A stretch of 64,000 nucleotides of DNA, taken from positions 25,081 to 89,080 of the forward strand of contig NZ_JOFX01000027.1 of assembly GCF_000719345.1 (NCBI RefSeq). Reading direction: 5' to 3'. Positions 8,409 through 16,643 of the stretch are shown piece after piece; positions within the stretch are counted from its first letter, which is position 1; each line of letters starts with the position of its first letter. The notes under the pieces were generated by a model. It saw only the letters and a list, made by a program, of their open reading frames with translations. It was not told where the DNA came from and did no database searches. Source of the stretch: Streptomyces sp. NRRL F-2664. GTDB taxonomy: Bacteria; Actinomycetota; Actinomycetes; Streptomycetales; Streptomycetaceae. The translations under genes and the position numbers were made by a program.

Positions 8409-9215
8409 ATGTCCTTCACCGCGCCCGGCTCACCGCCGCCTCCGCAGCCGCCGGCCGGTCCGCAGCCGTACCCGCAGGCCGGCCCGGCGCCGTACCGGGG
8501 CCCCCACCAGGCCCCCTACCCCGGCGGGCCCGTGTATGCGGCGCCGGTGCCCCATGACGTGCTGCGCTCCCCGAAGGGGCTCGCGACGGCGCTGACCTGG
8601 CTGCTCGGCGCCTCGGCCGCGGTGCACCTCTTCTCCGCCGGCGCCGGCGCCTACGAGCAGTCGTGGTTGCGGGGCTTCTCCGGGGACACCCACTTCGACG
8701 ACCTCGAACTCGGCCTGTCCCCCGCGCTCACCGTCCTCGCCGGGCTGCTCCAGCTGCTCACGGTGCTGCCCACCGTCGTCGTGTTCATCATCTGGTTCCA
8801 CCGCGTGCGCACCAACGGCGGCGTCTTCCGCCCCGACGCCTTCACCCTCGGCAAGGGCTGGGCCATCGGTGGCTGGTTCATCCCCGTGGCGCACTTCGTC
8901 CTGCCCTACCAGGTCGCCCGGCAGACCTGGCGGGCCAGCACCCAGCTCGGGCCCGACGGCTCCGACCGCCCGGCGCCCGCGGCGCTGCTGACGTCCTGGT
9001 GGGTGGTCTGGGTCCTCTCCACGATCGTGGGCCGCGTCTTCGGCCGGATCTACGCGGACGCCGACACGGTGGACGAGCTGCTCGCGGCGGGCAGGCTCGG
9101 GATCGCCTCGGACCTGGCCACCGCGGTCGCCGGGGTGCTCGCCGTCCTCTTCGTCCGCAGGCTGACGGCGATGCAGAACACGATGGCGGCCGAGGGCCCG
9201 TACGCGCGCGCCTGA
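8409..9215 (+). CDS. DUF4328 membrane protein
   Basis: A 268-residue membrane protein. Residues 1-50 are a Pro/Gln/Tyr-rich cytoplasmic segment, followed by about five membrane helices: around ALTWLLGASAAVHLF, LTVLAGLLQLLTVLPTVVVFIIW, GWAIGGWFIPVAHFVLPYQ, WWVVWVLSTIVGR and LATAVAGVLAVLFV. The WFHRVRTNGGVFRPDAFTLG and GGWFIPVAHFVLPYQVARQTW stretches are the DUF4328 signature. Function unknown. GGGGGG lies 8 nt before the ATG. It stands alone, divergent from the XRE gene. Confidence 0.82.
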   Translation: MSFTAPGSPPPPQPPAGPQPYPQAGPAPYRGPHQAPYPGGPVYAAPVPHDVLRSPKGLATALTWLLGASAAVHLFSAGAGAYEQSWLRGFSGDTHFDDLELGLSPALTVLAGLLQLLTVLPTVVVFIIWFHRVRTNGGVFRPDAFTLGKGWAIGGWFIPVAHFVLPYQVARQTWRASTQLGPDGSDRPAPAALLTSWWVVWVLSTIVGRVFGRIYADADTVDELLAAGRLGIASDLATAVAGVLAVLFVRRLTAMQNTMAAEGPYARA

Positions 9216-9246
9216 CGGCGGCGCCGCCGGGCGCCGCAACCGAGGG

Positions 9247-10017
9247 TCAGGCTGCCGCCGTGGCGATCACCACCGTCGCGTGCCGCTCCTCGCAGGTGAC
9301 CGCGCGCACCGACAGGCCCGCCGAGGTCAGCGCCGACGCCGTCGACGGAGCCTGCCGGGCGCTCGTCTCGATCAGCAGCCGACCGCCCCGCGCCAGCCAG
9401 GCCGGAGCACCCGCCGCCACCCGGCGGTGGACGTCCAGGCCGTCCGCCCCACCGTCCAGCGAGACCAGCGGCTCGTGCCGGCGCGCCTCCGACGGCATGA
9501 GGGCGATCTCCTCCGTAGGCACGTACGGCGCGTTGACCACCAGTACGTCCACCCGGCCGCGCAGCCCGGCCGGCAGCGCCGCGTACAGATCGCCCTCCCA
9601 CACCCGGCCGCCGTACGGGGCCACATTGCGCCGCGCGTACGCCAGCGCCGCCGGGTCGATGTCCGCGGCGTGCAGCTCCACACCGCCCGGCGACTGCGCC
9701 GCCACCGCCGCGCCCAGCGCGCCGACCCCGCAGCACAGGTCCAGCACCACCGCACCCGGCCGGGTCAGCGCCACCGCCTCCTGCACCAGGAACTCGGTGC
9801 GCCGGCGCGGCACGAAGGCCCCCGCACCCACATGCACGCGCAGTCCGCAGAACTCCGCCCAGCCCACGACGTGTTCGAGCGGTTCACCGCCCACCCGGCG
9901 GGCCAGCAGCTCCACCAGGTGCGCGTCGTCCCGGGCGGCGCCACGCAGCAGTTCCGCCTCCTCCTCCGCGAAGACGCATCCGGCCGCGCGCAGGGATTCC
10001 ACCAGTGACGTCATCAT
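9247..10017 (-). CDS. HemK/PrmC-like protein-glutamine methyltransferase
   Basis: A 256-residue methyltransferase of the N5-glutamine family. It has a helical N-domain, then PRRRTEFLVQEAV, motif I VLDLCCGVGALGAAVAA, ADIDPAALAYARRN and the substrate loop VVNAPYVPTEEI, where the classic NPPY is NAPY. True PrmC methylates release factors; the NAPY change and its separate place make a paralogue with another substrate more likely. GAGGA precedes the first of two adjacent ATGs. It follows the Eis-like gene by 13 nt on the same strand, so they are probably one transcript. Confidence 0.82.
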   Translation of the reverse strand: MMTSLVESLRAAGCVFAEEEAELLRGAARDDAHLVELLARRVGGEPLEHVVGWAEFCGLRVHVGAGAFVPRRRTEFLVQEAVALTRPGAVVLDLCCGVGALGAAVAAQSPGGVELHAADIDPAALAYARRNVAPYGGRVWEGDLYAALPAGLRGRVDVLVVNAPYVPTEEIALMPSEARRHEPLVSLDGGADGLDVHRRVAAGAPAWLARGGRLLIETSARQAPSTASALTSAGLSVRAVTCEERHATVVIATAAA

Positions 10018-10030
10018 GTCGGTCCTCGTC

Positions 10031-11275
10031 TCAGAAAACGTCCGGACACCACGGACGGCGCGCGGTGCGGAACACCGCGTCCGCCAGCGCCACCGCGCCC
10101 GGCCGCTCCTGCGTCAGCCGGCCCAGCGCGGCCAGCCGCACCGCGGACGCGTCACCCAGATACAGGGATCCCAGCGCGGACACGTCCAGGCGCAGGTCGG
10201 CCGGCTCCTGCGTGCGCTCGCACCCGCCCGCCCCCGCGTCCAGCCGGTAGCGCCCGCCCGCCGGACCCGCCTCGTCCGCGACCTCCAGGACGAGGACCCC
10301 CGGCACCTCGTACGTCCGCGCACCCAGCGCCCGTACGACGTCCAGCACCCGCACCCACAGGAAGTCCGCGGCGGTGACGACCCGTGCCGACCGCGGGTCG
10401 GGCAGCAGCTGCGGGAGGAGGTCGTCAGGTGCCCGGTGACCGGTGCGGACCTTCTGCACCCAGTCGATGGAGCACAGGAACTGCCACAGCGCCCGCTCCG
10501 CCTGCGGGGTGAGCGCCAGCAGGTCGTGGACCTGCACGGTGTTATGCGGCACCTTCGCGTCCGTCCAGTGGTCGTCGGCGGTGTAGACGGCCGCGCCGGC
10601 CACCTCGCCCTGCGCCGTCCGGTACACGGCGTGGAACTTGTCCTTGTAGGGCCGGTGCGACATCTCCTCCAGGCCGGTCACCACGTTCCACCAGCGCTCG
10701 TCCCGGTTCACCGCCCCCGGCACGGCCGCGCGCAGCGCCTCGTGCAGCCCGGGGCCGAGCCGCCGGAAGTCGGCCGCGTCCACCAGCTCGATCCGCCCGC
10801 CGTCCACGGGTGCCGACAGCCGCCGGTCCAGCCCGGTGCGCGGTACGTCGATCTCCCACTCCACGAGGGAGGTGGCGGGCCCGAAGCCGTACCGCCCGTA
10901 GATCGGGTACTCGGCGGCGATCAGCGTCGCCAGCACGTCGCCGCGCGCGGCGGCCGCGGTGAACTCGGCCTGCATCATGCGGGTCAGCAGACCCTGCCGC
11001 CGGTGCGTGGGCAGCACGACCACATTGGAGATCGCGGTGGCGGGGACGGCCGCGCCACCGGGCACGGTCAACTCCTGGGCGAAGGAGCGGAAGGCTCCCA
11101 CACAGCGGCCGGTGTCGGCGTCGAACGCGCCCTGGGTGCGGGCGAGGTCGTTGTACTTGGCACGCTGGGCGACATCGGAGTCCGTCACCCGGGTCGCGGT
11201 CAGGAAGCCGGTGTGAACGGCGCGCAGCCAGTCGTGGAGCTCGGATTCGGCGATCGGCCGGACGTCAGCACTCAT
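10031..11275 (-). CDS. Eis-like GNAT N-acetyltransferase
   Basis: A 414-residue protein of the Eis (enhanced intracellular survival) architecture: an N-terminal GNAT domain ([21 protein letters not shown] holds the acetyl-CoA loop), a second GNAT-like domain, and a C-terminal sterol-carrier-like domain ([21 protein letters not shown]), ending in the conserved carboxylate segment WCPDVF that acts in catalysis in Eis. Mycobacterial Eis acetylates aminoglycosides at several amines; the natural substrate in Streptomyces is unknown. The ATG giving [12 protein letters not shown] was chosen; no Shine-Dalgarno, so perhaps leaderless. In mycobacteria the family affects drug resistance and host interaction. 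Confidence 0.88.
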   Translation of the reverse strand: MSADVRPIAESELHDWLRAVHTGFLTATRVTDSDVAQRAKYNDLARTQGAFDADTGRCVGAFRSFAQELTVPGGAAVPATAISNVVVLPTHRRQGLLTRMMQAEFTAAAARGDVLATLIAAEYPIYGRYGFGPATSLVEWEIDVPRTGLDRRLSAPVDGGRIELVDAADFRRLGPGLHEALRAAVPGAVNRDERWWNVVTGLEEMSHRPYKDKFHAVYRTAQGEVAGAAVYTADDHWTDAKVPHNTVQVHDLLALTPQAERALWQFLCSIDWVQKVRTGHRAPDDLLPQLLPDPRSARVVTAADFLWVRVLDVVRALGARTYEVPGVLVLEVADEAGPAGGRYRLDAGAGGCERTQEPADLRLDVSALGSLYLGDASAVRLAALGRLTQERPGAVALADAVFRTARRPWCPDVF

Positions 11276-11320
11276 AGCGGCCCACGCTAATCGCCCGCGC
11301 GGCGCGGGTCGCCGCATTTT

Positions 11321-11911
11321 CTAGGCGAGCAGGTCGTCCACCTGCGCCTCCCCTTCCCGGTAGCGCCGGGTGATCTCCGCACTGCACTCGTCGACCGTGC
11401 GCTGGAGCTGCTGCCGGCGCCGGGAGACCTGCTGCTCGTAGCCCACCAACCGGGCCATCCCGTCGTGCAGTTCGCCGTCCGTGCGGGCCTGGAGGTCCGA
11501 CAGCTCGACGTCGGCGAGCATCTCCGCCGCCAGGATCCGGTACTCCTCGCTGTGCGGGGTGCCGAGCGTGACGTGCCGCGCGGAGGCGCTGCGGCTGGAG
11601 GGGGCGTCGGTGAGGATCACCGAGAGCCGGTCCACCACCGGCGCCTCGGGGTCGGTCCGCCGGGCGAGTTCGGCGCGCAGGATGTCGATGCGGCCCTGCA
11701 GCAGCCTGCGCACGTAGCTCAGATCGGCCTCGTCGCGCTGGGCGTCGCGGCGCAGCGCCCGCAGCTCGGGCAGCCCGAGCCCGGTCGCGGCCGGCGCCGC
11801 CGCCGCGGGCCCCTGCTCCTGCGTCTCGGCCGTGCGCTGCGCGGGCGGTCGTACCGCGGCAGTCGCGACGGAAGAGGGTGATGCAGGTACGGAGGTACCA
11901 GAAGTATTCAT
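11321..11911 (-). CDS. rsiG: RsiG, c-di-GMP-dependent anti-sigma factor for WhiG
   Basis: RsiG with bound cyclic di-GMP holds the sporulation sigma factor WhiG inactive. The 196-residue protein shows two copies of the dinucleotide-binding signature E-x3-S-x2-R-x3-Q-x3-D on two helices: the first in [17 protein letters not shown], the second in [17 protein letters not shown]. Each match is exact at all five positions. Between them lies a helical pair; the N-terminus is a disordered Ala/Pro/Gln stretch. The ATG giving [10 protein letters not shown] was chosen; the frame is open further upstream without family likeness. It is monocistronic here and divergent from dtd. Confidence 0.88.
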   Translation of the reverse strand: MNTSGTSVPASPSSVATAAVRPPAQRTAETQEQGPAAAAPAATGLGLPELRALRRDAQRDEADLSYVRRLLQGRIDILRAELARRTDPEAPVVDRLSVILTDAPSSRSASARHVTLGTPHSEEYRILAAEMLADVELSDLQARTDGELHDGMARLVGYEQQVSRRRQQLQRTVDECSAEITRRYREGEAQVDDLLA

Positions 11912-12047
11912 GCGAACGAGTCCGTCCCCTCGACCGGTGCGGCGCACCCGCACCGCCTGCGTGCATCGTGCCACTCTCCGTGGCCCCGGTGCAGTCCCAC
12001 TCCACCCGATCGGCCCCGGACGGGTGCACGGCTGGTACACAGGTGGT

Positions 12048-12473
12048 ATGCGAGCTGTGGTGCAGAGGGTGGACGGCGCGAGCGTCGTCGTCGGTGGCGA
12101 GACCGTGGGCGAGATCGTCGGCGAGGGGCTGTGCGTGCTGGTGGGGGTGACCCACGACGACACGCCGGAGAAGGCGGCGCTGCTGGCGCGCAAGCTGTGG
12201 TCCGTGCGGATCCTGGAGGGCGAGAAGTCCTGCAGCGACAACGGCGCTCCGCTGCTGGTGATCTCCCAGTTCACGCTGTACGGCGACGCCCGCAAGGGGC
12301 GGCGCCCCACGTGGAACGCGGCGGCGCCCGGGCCGGTCGCCGAGCCGCTCGTGGACGAGGTCGTGGCACAGCTGCGCGCGCTCGGCGCGACGGTGGCGAC
12401 GGGCCGGTTCGGGGCGGACATGCGGGTGTCGCTGACCAACCACGGCCCGTTCACCATCGTCGTCGACGTGTAG
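12048..12473 (+). CDS. dtd: D-aminoacyl-tRNA deacylase
   Basis: Frees tRNA from mischarged D-amino acids (and glycine on tRNA-Ala). The 141-residue protein has the N-terminal [13 protein letters not shown], the catalytic SQFTLYGD segment and the GPFTIVVDV gating loop with the Gly-cisPro motif (NHGPFT), all at family positions and of usual length. TACACA ends six bases before the ATG, suggesting a leaderless transcript. It ends 9 bases from the convergent YgfZ-like gene. Confidence 0.94.
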   Translation: MRAVVQRVDGASVVVGGETVGEIVGEGLCVLVGVTHDDTPEKAALLARKLWSVRILEGEKSCSDNGAPLLVISQFTLYGDARKGRRPTWNAAAPGPVAEPLVDEVVAQLRALGATVATGRFGADMRVSLTNHGPFTIVVDV

Positions 12474-12482
12474 GCCCGGGCG

Positions 12483-13451
12483 TCAGGGGGCGACGACGAC
12501 CTCCTGGGCGGCGGCCGTGCCGCCCACGAGCAGCGGCGCATCGACCGGGACGTTCCGCTTGACCAGGGCGAGGGCGATGGGGCCCAGTTCGTGGTGGCGG
12601 ACGGCGGTGGTCACGAAGCCCAGCTGGCGTCCCTCCTCGCCGTCCGCGGCGAGCCGGACGGGGGCGCCGTGGGCCGGGAGGACGACCTCGGAGCCGTCCA
12701 GGTGCAGGAAGACCAGGCGGCGCGGGGGCTTGCCCAGGTTGTGTACGCGGGCGACCGTCTCCTGGCCGCGGTAGCAGCCCTTCTGCAGGTGCACGGCGGT
12801 GCCGATCCAGCCCAGCTCGTGCGGGATGGTGCGGTGGTCGGTCTCCAGGCCGACCCGGGGCCGGTGCCCCTCGACCCGCAGGGCCTCGTAGGCCAGGAGG
12901 CCGGCGGCCGGTCCGTGCGCGGCGGCGAAGGCCTCCAGCTCGGCGCGGGGCACGAAGACGTCCCGTCCGTACGCGGTCTCCCGTACGACGAGATCCTTCG
13001 CGATCTCGGCGATGGAGCCGGCCGGCAGGTGCACGACCGCGAACTCCTGGGTGCGGTCGGTGACTTCGACGCGGTAGAAGAACTTCATCGACTCCAGGTA
13101 GCCGATCAGGTCGCCCTGGGTGCCGGGCTCCACGTGCGCCCACGTCGTCTCGCCGTCGTCGACGAGGTAGAGCGCGTGCTCGATGTGGCCGTTCGCCGAA
13201 AGGATCAGCGCCTCGGTGGCCTGCCCGGCCGGCAGCTCGGTGACGTGCTGGGTGATCAGCAGGTGGAGCCAGCTGAGCCGCTCGGGCCCGGTGACGGAGA
13301 CGACCCCCCGGTGCGAGAGGTCGACGAAGCCGCGGCCGTCCGCGAGCGCACGCTGTTCGCCGTACAGCTCGCCGTAGTGGGCGGCGACGCCCTCGTCGCG
13401 GCCTTCGGCCGGGACGGCGCCGGGAAGATGGAGCAAGGGGCTGCTGGTCAT
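12483..13451 (-). CDS. YgfZ/GcvT-like folate-binding protein
   Basis: A 322-residue protein of the YgfZ family, tetrahydrofolate-dependent helpers in iron-sulfur cluster synthesis or repair. The signature K-G-C-Y-x-G-Q-E appears as LQKGCYRGQETVARVHNLG at about residue 220, and the N-terminal GcvT-like part shows GFVDLSHRGVVSVTGPERLSWLHLL. The cysteine of the signature is present. It lies just downstream of nur on the same strand (gap 21 nt), so they may share a transcript; a link between metal control and Fe-S repair is plausible but inferred. Confidence 0.9.
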   Translation of the reverse strand: MTSSPLLHLPGAVPAEGRDEGVAAHYGELYGEQRALADGRGFVDLSHRGVVSVTGPERLSWLHLLITQHVTELPAGQATEALILSANGHIEHALYLVDDGETTWAHVEPGTQGDLIGYLESMKFFYRVEVTDRTQEFAVVHLPAGSIAEIAKDLVVRETAYGRDVFVPRAELEAFAAAHGPAAGLLAYEALRVEGHRPRVGLETDHRTIPHELGWIGTAVHLQKGCYRGQETVARVHNLGKPPRRLVFLHLDGSEVVLPAHGAPVRLAADGEEGRQLGFVTTAVRHHELGPIALALVKRNVPVDAPLLVGGTAAAQEVVVAP

Positions 13452-13472
13452 GCGACCAAGCCTACGACCCTG

Positions 13473-13925
13473 CTAGGGGGTGGCCGTACGCCGCTCGGCG
13501 GCGCACTTCTTGCACAGTCCGAAGATCGCGAAGTGCTTCATGTCGGTCTCGAAACCGAAGGTGGTACGGAGCTTCGCGGTGAAGTCGGCGGCGATGTCGA
13601 CGTCCGCCTCGATGACGTCGGCGCAGTCGCGGCAGACCAGGTGGATGTGGTGGTGCCGGTCGGCCAGGTGGTAGGTGGGGGCCCCGTGCCCGAGGTGGGC
13701 GTGGGAGACCAGGCCGAGCTCCTCCAGGAGCTCCAGCGTCCGGTAGACGGTGGAGATGTTGACGCCGGAAGCCGTCTTGCGCACTTCCGCGAGGATCTCG
13801 TCCGGCGTGGCGTGCTCCAGCGCGTCCACGGCTTCCAGAACGAGCTGGCGCTGCGGCGTCAGCCGGTACCCGCGCCGGCGCAGGTCGGCCTTCCAGTCGG
13901 TGCCCGGGGTTCCTTCGGTGCTCAC
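13473..13925 (-). CDS. nur: Nickel-responsive Fur-family regulator Nur
   Basis: Nur represses nickel uptake genes and sodF when nickel is bound, so SodN is used instead. The 150-residue protein matches S. coelicolor Nur closely: TDWKADLRRRGYRLTPQRQL winged helix start, GVNISTVYRTLELLEELGLV recognition helix, and the His-rich metal region AHLGHGAPTYHLADRHHHIHLVC. Unlike Fur and Zur it has few cysteines in the usual structural Zn pairs, though CRDC and the terminal CKKC are present. GTG start chosen (STEGTPGTDWK); an adjacent GTG is possible. Confidence 0.9.
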   Translation of the reverse strand: MSTEGTPGTDWKADLRRRGYRLTPQRQLVLEAVDALEHATPDEILAEVRKTASGVNISTVYRTLELLEELGLVSHAHLGHGAPTYHLADRHHHIHLVCRDCADVIEADVDIAADFTAKLRTTFGFETDMKHFAIFGLCKKCAAERRTATP

Positions 13926-13950
13926 CACCCCGCCAGTGTATGTGTGCGAA

Positions 13951-13978
13951 GGGGACCGCGGTCGAGCCCGCGGTCCCC
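13951..13978 (-). terminator. Terminator of the nitrobindin gene
   Basis: GGGGACCGCGG and CCGCGGTCCCC form a perfect 11-bp stem with a 6-nt loop, 30 nt after the nitrobindin stop and just before nur. It would separate nitrobindin transcription from nur. Confidence 0.8.
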
Positions 13979-14008
13979 TTTCGTGCACGGCCTGGGGGAG
14001 GTTTCCGC

Positions 14009-14581
14009 TCAGCGGAAGAAGGCGATGCCGTCGTCCGGCATGTCCGGGAGGTTGCGCGCCATCTCGGCGACCTCCTCGGGGGTGACGACCTTCTTGAGCT
14101 GCGCCGACATGTACGCGCGGAGCTCGACGTCCGGGGTGGCCTTCTCGCCGACCCACATCAGGTCGCTCTTGACGTAGCCGTAGAGCCGCTTGCCGCCGCT
14201 GTAGGGGCCGGAGGCCGCAGTACGGGCGACCGCGTCGGTGACCAGGTCGATCTGGGGCTTGCCGTCGGCGAGCTCGCCGTACCAGACCTCGACGACGCCC
14301 TGGTCGCGGACCATGACGATCTCGACCTTGCGGTCCTCGTCGATGCGCCAGTAACCGGACTCGGATTCCAGCGGCCGCACCTTTTTGCCCTCGGCGTCGA
14401 GGACCCAGGTACGGGAGGTGTACTCCAGGAAGTCCCGGCCGTCGTGGCTGAAGACGACTTCCTGGCCGAAGTTGCACTTCTCCTCACCGGGGAAGTCGAA
14501 GACTCCCGCGCCCTCCCAGTTGCCGAGGAGGAAGGCGAGGGGGACGAGGCGCGGGTTCAGGTCGGACGGGATCTGGATCAT
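14009..14581 (-). CDS. Nitrobindin (FABP-like, DUF1794) heme protein
   Basis: A 190-residue ten-stranded beta barrel of the nitrobindin family, which binds ferric heme and reacts with NO or peroxynitrite. The family signature G-x-W-x-G-x-G is LLGNWEGAGVFDFPG near the N-terminus; the strands FGQEVVFSHDGRDFLEYTSR and LESESGYWRIDEDRKVEIV follow. I could not place the proximal heme His with certainty, so heme binding is by family. The ATG gives IQIPSDLNPRLVPLAFLLGNW. Located upstream of nur, behind the 33-aa peptide gene. Confidence 0.88.
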   Translation of the reverse strand: MIQIPSDLNPRLVPLAFLLGNWEGAGVFDFPGEEKCNFGQEVVFSHDGRDFLEYTSRTWVLDAEGKKVRPLESESGYWRIDEDRKVEIVMVRDQGVVEVWYGELADGKPQIDLVTDAVARTAASGPYSGGKRLYGYVKSDLMWVGEKATPDVELRAYMSAQLKKVVTPEEVAEMARNLPDMPDDGIAFFR

Positions 14582-14639
14582 GTGTGGCTGCTCAGGCGAT
14601 CTGTGGGAGGGGTTCCGGGGCGGTCGGCCGAGCCGGTGC

Positions 14640-14741
14640 TCAGCGCTGACCCTGGTACAGCTTCTTGACGGCCAGGCCGGTGAAGGCCATGACGCCGACG
14701 CAGACCAGGACCAGCAGGGAGGTGAAGACTGCCTCAAGCAC
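14640..14741 (-). CDS. 33-aa single-pass membrane peptide
   Basis: A short gene: GTG start with GAGGAG 7 nt upstream, 33 codons, TGA. The peptide begins MLEAVFTSLLVLVCVGV, continues with a hydrophobic stretch and ends in the basic VKKLYQGQR, so it should cross the membrane once with the tail inside. The ribosome site, codon pattern and position 58 nt before the nitrobindin gene support a real gene. I know no function; similar short peptides are seen in other Streptomyces. Confidence 0.7.
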   Translation of the reverse strand: MLEAVFTSLLVLVCVGVMAFTGLAVKKLYQGQR

Positions 14742-14862
14742 GGGGTGCTCCTCGGAATCGTTTCGGGGCTGTACGGGGCCGGTCCCCAAGCCTACTGGCC
14801 CGGGGACCGGCGCACGCTGCGAGGTGGGCCGTACGGCCCGCCCCGGCAGGGGGCCGCGGCGG

Positions 14863-15756
14863 TCAGCTCAGCAGCTGGCCCTGCAGCAGCACGGTCTGGT
14901 GGAAGGGAATGGGGGCCACTTCTCCCTTGCGGGACTGGACGACCATGCCGAGGACGTCACCCGCCTGGAGGCAGCCGACCTTGGTCTGCTCGTCGCCGAG
15001 GACGGGCGGGACCTCCTGGAACACGGTGACCTCGCGCTCACCGATCACGCCCGACCCGGGGAACCCCATCGGCAGGCTGCTCGCCTGCGTGTTCTTGGCC
15101 TTGTTCCAGACGTCGTCCAGGTCCAGGGCCGATACGCCCTCCAGCGGCGCGTTGAACGTGCATCCCCTGAAGGCGTCCACGAAGCCCGACGCGTGGAAGC
15201 GCAGCAAGTACACACGGGTGCGCGTGCCGTCCGCCATCGTCCAGCCGCGACCGATGATCTGCCGCAGCCCGTCCCATTCGAGCTGCTGCTTCAGCTCCTC
15301 GCGGGACTCGGGCGTGTACTCCTGCAGGAAGGCGTCGACCGGCACCGCCCAGTCCTTGTCCACCTTGAACGTGTCGTCGGTCCTCGCCCCCTCGGGGGCG
15401 GGCAGGAGCAGGCCCGAGAGCACCGCGTAGTGCGTCTCGTCCTTGTTGTCCGGACCCTGGGCCAAGGGGGCGCCGGCGGGCAGCGCGGGCTTGGAGAGCG
15501 CCGGGTACGTCCAGCGGCCGTCGCTCTCGGTGGACAGGCCGGGGAGGTCGGTGCGCTCGGGCCGGGTGATCCCGTAGGCCGTTCCCGCGGCGACGACGGC
15601 GAAGACGGCGACGCAGGCGGTCCACCGCAGGGCGGCGAACAGTCGGCGGCGGTCCTTGGGCGGTGCCTCCGGAGCCGACCGGGGGCCGGGCGCCGGCCCC
15701 TCCTCGAGCGCAGCCTCGGCGGCGGGGGTCACGTCGATGGCGTTCTGCTCGCTCAC
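14863..15756 (-). CDS. Membrane-anchored extracytoplasmic protein, paralogue 3
   Basis: A 297-residue protein with a cytoplasmic Pro/Glu-rich head, one membrane helix (WTACVAVFAVVAAGTAYGI, about residues 45-63) and an outer domain of about 230 residues with two cysteines (RGCTFN, VGCLQAGD) that may form a disulfide. The C-terminal pattern GCLQAGDVLGMVV is shared in weaker form with the two genes upstream, so the three are tandem paralogues. GTG start overlapping the previous stop by 4 nt. No known domain; last gene of a three-gene operon. Confidence 0.75.
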   Translation of the reverse strand: MSEQNAIDVTPAAEAALEEGPAPGPRSAPEAPPKDRRRLFAALRWTACVAVFAVVAAGTAYGITRPERTDLPGLSTESDGRWTYPALSKPALPAGAPLAQGPDNKDETHYAVLSGLLLPAPEGARTDDTFKVDKDWAVPVDAFLQEYTPESREELKQQLEWDGLRQIIGRGWTMADGTRTRVYLLRFHASGFVDAFRGCTFNAPLEGVSALDLDDVWNKAKNTQASSLPMGFPGSGVIGEREVTVFQEVPPVLGDEQTKVGCLQAGDVLGMVVQSRKGEVAPIPFHQTVLLQGQLLS

Positions 15757-16643
15757 GCGGCCTCTCCGGGGGACTTGAGGCGGTCCAGCTGTTCCTTGAA
15801 CAGGCCCGCTGCGTCATTGGGCAGGAAGTCGCCGGACCCGTACACCCGGAAGCTCACCAGCACGTCGCCCTGGACCGCCAGGCAGTCGAGGGCGTCGATC
15901 TTCTCGTCCTTCTGCCGGACGAGCGGGCTCAGCATGCACTTGGCGTCCGGGAAGCCGTCCACCTTGGGCGCCTTCCCGTCGCGGTCGACGAGCGAGACGA
16001 TCTTCGCGGCGAATTCGCCGAACTGGGCGAGCTGCTGCGGATCCGCCTGCATGAGCTGTATCTCGACCACCGACGCACCGGCACCGTGACGCCGGGCGTA
16101 GCTACGCCCGGCCACCCCCTTGAGCTTCAAGCCGGCGAGGGCCTTGTCGCGCTCCGCGCGCTCTTCGCCTGAGAGGCCCGTGCGGTCCTCCTTGACGATC
16201 TGCAGCGCCCGCTCGCCCGGAATGAAGTAATTGTTGCCCTCCTCGTCGATGTCTGGGCCGAGCCAGTAGTCCTTGGGCAGCGGCAGCAGCTTCCCCTGGA
16301 GCTCGCTGCCGGGTACGGCTGGCACCTCGCCGGGATCAGCCACGGGCGCGTCCGCGGCCAGCCAGTAGCGGGTGGGCGAGGTCCGGTCGGCATCGCCGAG
16401 TGCAGCCGCGGCCCCCAATCCACCACCCGCGAGGACGGCGGCCCCCAGGGCGGCCACCACCAGCCGTGTGGTCCTGCGGCTCGCCTTGCGCGCGGGCGCG
16501 GCCTCTTGGACGGGCGGGGGCACGGAAGCGGTGGCCTCGGGGGCCACGTCCGCCGCCGGCTCCGGCGCGGGCCCCTCTGCGGGCGCGGCCGGCCCGGGTA
16601 TGCCGTCCCCGACGGCGTCGGGCACGTTCTGCCGTTCGCTCAC
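15753..16643 (-). CDS. Membrane-anchored extracytoplasmic protein, paralogue 2
   Basis: A 296-residue protein: Pro/Ala/Glu-rich head, basic ARKASRRTTR stop, one membrane helix (LVVAALGAAVLAGGGLGAAAAL), then an outer domain with two cysteines (AKCMLSP, ALDCLAVQGD). The DCLAVQGDVLVSF segment aligns with GCLQAGDVLGMVV of its downstream neighbour. GTG start (SERQNVPDAV) overlaps the previous stop as GTGA, and its own stop overlaps the next start the same way, so translation is coupled. Function unknown; not a recognised enzyme. Confidence 0.75.
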   Translation of the reverse strand: MSERQNVPDAVGDGIPGPAAPAEGPAPEPAADVAPEATASVPPPVQEAAPARKASRRTTRLVVAALGAAVLAGGGLGAAAALGDADRTSPTRYWLAADAPVADPGEVPAVPGSELQGKLLPLPKDYWLGPDIDEEGNNYFIPGERALQIVKEDRTGLSGEERAERDKALAGLKLKGVAGRSYARRHGAGASVVEIQLMQADPQQLAQFGEFAAKIVSLVDRDGKAPKVDGFPDAKCMLSPLVRQKDEKIDALDCLAVQGDVLVSFRVYGSGDFLPNDAAGLFKEQLDRLKSPGEAA

